The notes under the pieces are model-generated. The model saw only the letters and a program-made list of their open reading frames with translations, searched no databases and had not been told where the DNA came from. Positions 60,885 through 64,000 of a stretch of 64,000 nt of DNA are shown here, piece by piece. The stretch comes from Halioglobus sp. (lineage in GTDB: Bacteria; Pseudomonadota; Gammaproteobacteria; Pseudomonadales; Halieaceae). The DNA lies in contig JAQWNG010000015.1 in the NCBI GenBank assembly GCA_029246385.1, positions 310,001-374,000 of the forward strand. The letters are read 5' to 3'. Made by a program: the position numbers and the translations under genes. Each line of letters begins with the position of its first letter. The first letter of the stretch is position 1.

Positions 60885-61953
60885 TGTTCAATTGGCCTGC
60901 GCCTGTGATCCTAGGGAGATCCAACATCGTGACAACTCCGGGCCGCGCTGCGCATACCCCGGGCAGAGCGTTGACCACCCAGTTGGCCGCAGAGGCATTA
61001 CCACCCCCAGCTACGCCAGGCTCATAGTGGTCCTCGCCATGCACACTGACATGCAAGTCAGGGTCACCACTAATGATCACCTGATGGCAGCCGCTCCCCT
61101 CCGGAGGATAGGGCCAATCGGGGGCACATTCGTCGTCTATCCGGGTCACGTGCTCAAGCGCGTAAAGTGGGTTTCCTCCATGATATCCCAGCACTTCGAA
61201 TCGAAATGCGCCCTGAGTCCCGGACTCAAAAGTACCCATACCCGGCACCTCTATCGTGCGCTCTAGAGGCAAACGCTCCACCTTCACTTCCAGTGTTTCT
61301 ACGGGCTTACCTAGTGCCTCACCGACTAGGCGTACCATCGGGCCCCACACCATCTCAATAGCAAAATCGTGCAGCATCATGGGCAGCACATCCATGGGGC
61401 CACCAAAACCGATCACCTCACGCACGACGTGTGGCTGATCATAAAGCGCATAGTTGAAAACTTCCCGCGTGCGAACCTCGCGAATACCCGACACCGCGCC
61501 ACTTAATACCACAGGCAGCATATCCATGACCCAACCGGGATCGATCCCAGATACAAACAAGGAAGCGCCACTGCGACTGCAGACATCGGTGATCGGCTTA
61601 AGCGCCTCCTGCGGCGTCGACGCAGGATCAAGATACGAATAGAAAGCGGTGGAGACTACATTGATACCGGCCTCAAGACAGGACAGCAGATCATTCATAG
61701 CCTCCTCAGGCCGCGTATCCGCTGTGGCTGTGTAAACCACAGCATCGGCGCCCATGTCTATTATGCTGCGCCAATTGTCTGTGGCAATCACACCGGTTGC
61801 GCCGACGCCTGCGATCTGTCCGGCATCGAGGCCTACTTTACTCTCGCTGGCAACAATCACTCCCACCAAGTCGAGATCATGATGTGAAATAACCGCACGA
61901 ATTGCTGGGCGCCCAACATTGCCCGTCCCCCAAACAATTACTTTTAACGCCAT
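60877..61953 (-). CDS. Dihydrodipicolinate-reductase-like / NAD(P)-dependent dehydrogenase
   Basis: MALKVIVWGTGNVGRPAIRAVISHHDLDLVGVIVASESKVGLDAG Rossmann motif; start re-called at ATG 61953. Confidence 0.8.
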   Translation of the reverse strand: MALKVIVWGTGNVGRPAIRAVISHHDLDLVGVIVASESKVGLDAGQIAGVGATGVIATDNWRSIIDMGADAVVYTATADTRPEEAMNDLLSCLEAGINVVSTAFYSYLDPASTPQEALKPITDVCSRSGASLFVSGIDPGWVMDMLPVVLSGAVSGIREVRTREVFNYALYDQPHVVREVIGFGGPMDVLPMMLHDFAIEMVWGPMVRLVGEALGKPVETLEVKVERLPLERTIEVPGMGTFESGTQGAFRFEVLGYHGGNPLYALEHVTRIDDECAPDWPYPPEGSGCHQVIISGDPDLHVSVHGEDHYEPGVAGGGNASAANWVVNALPGVCAARPGVVTMLDLPRITGAGQLNNG

Positions 61954-62136
61954 ACCCAACTTCCTTTTCACTGTTGTTAAGGCAGTATATAGCATGCAAT
62001 AGCATCAGCCGAGAACACCAGACAAATCTAAGCGCCTGGCATAATCAGTAATACTCTCCGGCGGCAACAGGGGCCCTGTGCCTGATGCGACGCCGAGCAG
62101 GGCGTGCAATGCGCGGTGCATAGAAGCGCTGGACTA

Positions 62137-62541
62137 TTACTCTTTACTTGGCTGTTCACCCTCAGCCTCGGTCGGTTTCGCCGCCAATTCTTCTGCGGTC
62201 TTTGCAGACCCATTGCCTGTGGACACTTCTGCAGTAGGCCAGGGGCTAAGAGGCCATGGTTTATCGTTGCTACGAAACAGGACATAACGGAGTGTATCGT
62301 GAACTACCGTTATCAGTGCGTCGGAAAAATTAAAGATTCGCGCGTCTACGCTGCCTTTTACCAAGTAGCGGACGACACTGAGCAACACTAATAAAAATGT
62401 CGCATAAACGATCTCAAGATAGAGTGCTGCAGACAACAGCACAACGAATAAAAGCTTCTCCCAGTCTATCCCCTGAACCGTCTCGGATAAGCTCTCCTCC
62501 CCACCCGCCGCTATAGGTTTTTCTTCCTTTTCCTCAGTCAT
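62137..62541 (-). CDS. DUF4389-like membrane protein
   Basis: IDWEKLLFVVLLSAALYLEIVYATFLLVLLSVVRYLVKGSVDARIFNFSDALITVVHDTLRYVLFRSNDKPWPLSPWP. Confidence 0.75.
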   Translation of the reverse strand: MTEEKEEKPIAAGGEESLSETVQGIDWEKLLFVVLLSAALYLEIVYATFLLVLLSVVRYLVKGSVDARIFNFSDALITVVHDTLRYVLFRSNDKPWPLSPWPTAEVSTGNGSAKTAEELAAKPTEAEGEQPSKE

Positions 62542-62932
62542 ACCGGTCTGTCTCCTCTCTTTTAGCGGTTTTTGCACTCTTTAAAGCAATCTAATATCAT
62601 CATAGTCTTAAATGTACCTGAAGTATAAAACATATTCAGAGCGTGTCGAAAGCCATTAATGTCTCCAAAAACAGCCTGCTACTCGACAATACTGCAGGCA
62701 ATTGCCGCGCTGCCGACTTGCAGTCTAGGCGACCCAACGACCCAATTACGTCAGCAGCGCACAATGATGGACAAATGCGTCGGCGTTGATTCTGTTGCTG
62801 TGGCGCCTTCTTCGCAGTGGCTAGCGCAAGATCGCAAAAAAGTTGTTGAAGTCCTGTTCTTCAGCGGTGATTCCCTTATGATGACGCTTGGTCGAAAATC
62901 AAAAACGTCTGATAATTAAAGATAATGTCCTT

Positions 62933-64000
62933 TTGAATCAAAACGCCACACACACACCAATGATGCGACAGTTTCTGCGTATCAAGGCAAATCACCCTCG
63001 GGATCTGCTGTTCTATCGCATGGGTGATTTTTACGAGCTCTTTTTTGAGGACGCAAAGCAGGCGGCGGCGTTACTTGACATTACGCTCACAGCACGCGGC
63101 ACATCTGGCGGCGAACCGATACCCATGTGTGGTGTTCCGTATCATGCGGCAGAGAACTACCTAGCGAAATTAGTAAAGGCGGGCATCTCGGTCGCAATCG
63201 TTGAACAAATCGGCGATCCCGCGACCAGTAAGGGGCCTGTTGATCGCCAGGTGGTGCGGGTAGTGACCCCAGGCACGTTGTCTGACGAAGCCCTACTGGA
63301 TGACAAAGTCGACAACCTACTGCTAGCGATTGCTCAACGCCAAGAGCGTTATGGCATCGCCTTTCTCGACCTAAGTACCGGGCGATTTCGGGTATCGGAA
63401 ATTAGTGGAGAGGAAGCCTTAACCGGAGAGTTGCAGCGGTTAGATCCCGCCGAGACGCTGTACCACGAGTCCATCAATCACCCCATCATTACCGAGCGCA
63501 GAGGCGCTCGAAGCCAGCCGGCGTGGGAGTTCGATGCACAGAGTGCGCAGCGCGCACTGAGCACCCAATTTCAAACCCATGATTTACAAGGATTCGGCTG
63601 CGATGGCCTCGAACTCGCGATTGGTGCAGCTGGCTGTTTGCTGCAATATGTGAAGGATACTCAGCGCAGCAACCTACCGCACATTCGCTCCATCCAGCAG
63701 GAAAGCCTCGCAGAGAGCGTCATCCTAGACGTCGCCACACGACGCAATCTTGAGATTGACCTGAACATGACTGGAGGGCATAGCAACACGCTGCTGTCGG
63801 TCATGGATAGTTGCGTAACCGCGATGGGAAGCCGGCTCTTAAGACGCTGGCTGCACCGACCGCTGACCGACATTGAAGTACTGCGGCAGCGTCATGGCGC
63901 AATTCATTCCTTATGCGAAAACGATATCTATGAGCCTGTGCGCAATGCTCTAAAGCCGGTGGGTGATATGGAGCGTATTCTCACACGGGTAGCCCTAAGG
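62933..64000 (+). CDS. mutS: DNA mismatch repair protein MutS, N-terminal part (truncated by window edge)
   Basis: From TTG 62933: [56 protein letters not shown]...[33 protein letters not shown]; open at window end. Confidence 0.96.
   Translation, partial: MNQNATHTPMMRQFLRIKANHPRDLLFYRMGDFYELFFEDAKQAAALLDITLTARGTSGGEPIPMCGVPYHAAENYLAKLVKAGISVAIVEQIGDPATSKGPVDRQVVRVVTPGTLSDEALLDDKVDNLLLAIAQRQERYGIAFLDLSTGRFRVSEISGEEALTGELQRLDPAETLYHESINHPIITERRGARSQPAWEFDAQSAQRALSTQFQTHDLQGFGCDGLELAIGAAGCLLQYVKDTQRSNLPHIRSIQQESLAESVILDVATRRNLEIDLNMTGGHSNTLLSVMDSCVTAMGSRLLRRWLHRPLTDIEVLRQRHGAIHSLCENDIYEPVRNALKPVGDMERILTRVALR

Noticed and set aside
62659-62919. 86-aa plus-strand ORF before mutS
   Set aside because: Low-complexity, no domain, poor start context; intergenic to DUF4389 and mutS.

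Overview
The window is 64 kb of chromosomal sequence from what looks like a marine-type gammaproteobacterium. This is inferred from gene order and protein families; no search was run. Most of it is densely packed housekeeping sequence: guaB|xseA, lysS-prfB (with a programmed +1 frameshift)-recJ-thrC-hom-alaC-dsbC-xerD, rplS-trmD-rimM-rpsP, ffh, a ccsA-like gene, a CorC-like gene, tgt-queA, tRNA-Leu(CAA), recQ, recX-recA and the 5' part of mutS. Five accessory segments stand out. (1) 2.0-6.3 kb: a CRP-family regulator divergent from a translationally coupled REC-cyclase / REC / histidine-kinase operon; the cyclase has a guanylate-cyclase-like specificity residue. (2) 27.6-28.6 kb: a tRNA-Leu integration scar with a truncated integrase and a lipoprotein-like ORF that lacks a normal start codon. 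(3) 29.4-41.3 kb: a biofilm/EPS region with LapD/LapG-like genes, a TviB-like dehydrogenase, an ACP, PrsK/PrsR and the exosortase-A-associated acyl-CoA ligase and PLP decarboxylase, but no exosortase in view. It also has a terminator-like hairpin between prsK and prsR and a sigma-54-like promoter with nearby palindromes before an 88-aa membrane protein. (4) 43.7-56.1 kb: class I-type HMG-CoA reductase, ArfB and a run of accessory catabolic-type genes. (5) 57.9-62.6 kb: accessory genes between recA and mutS. All assignments come from reading the translations and motifs by eye.
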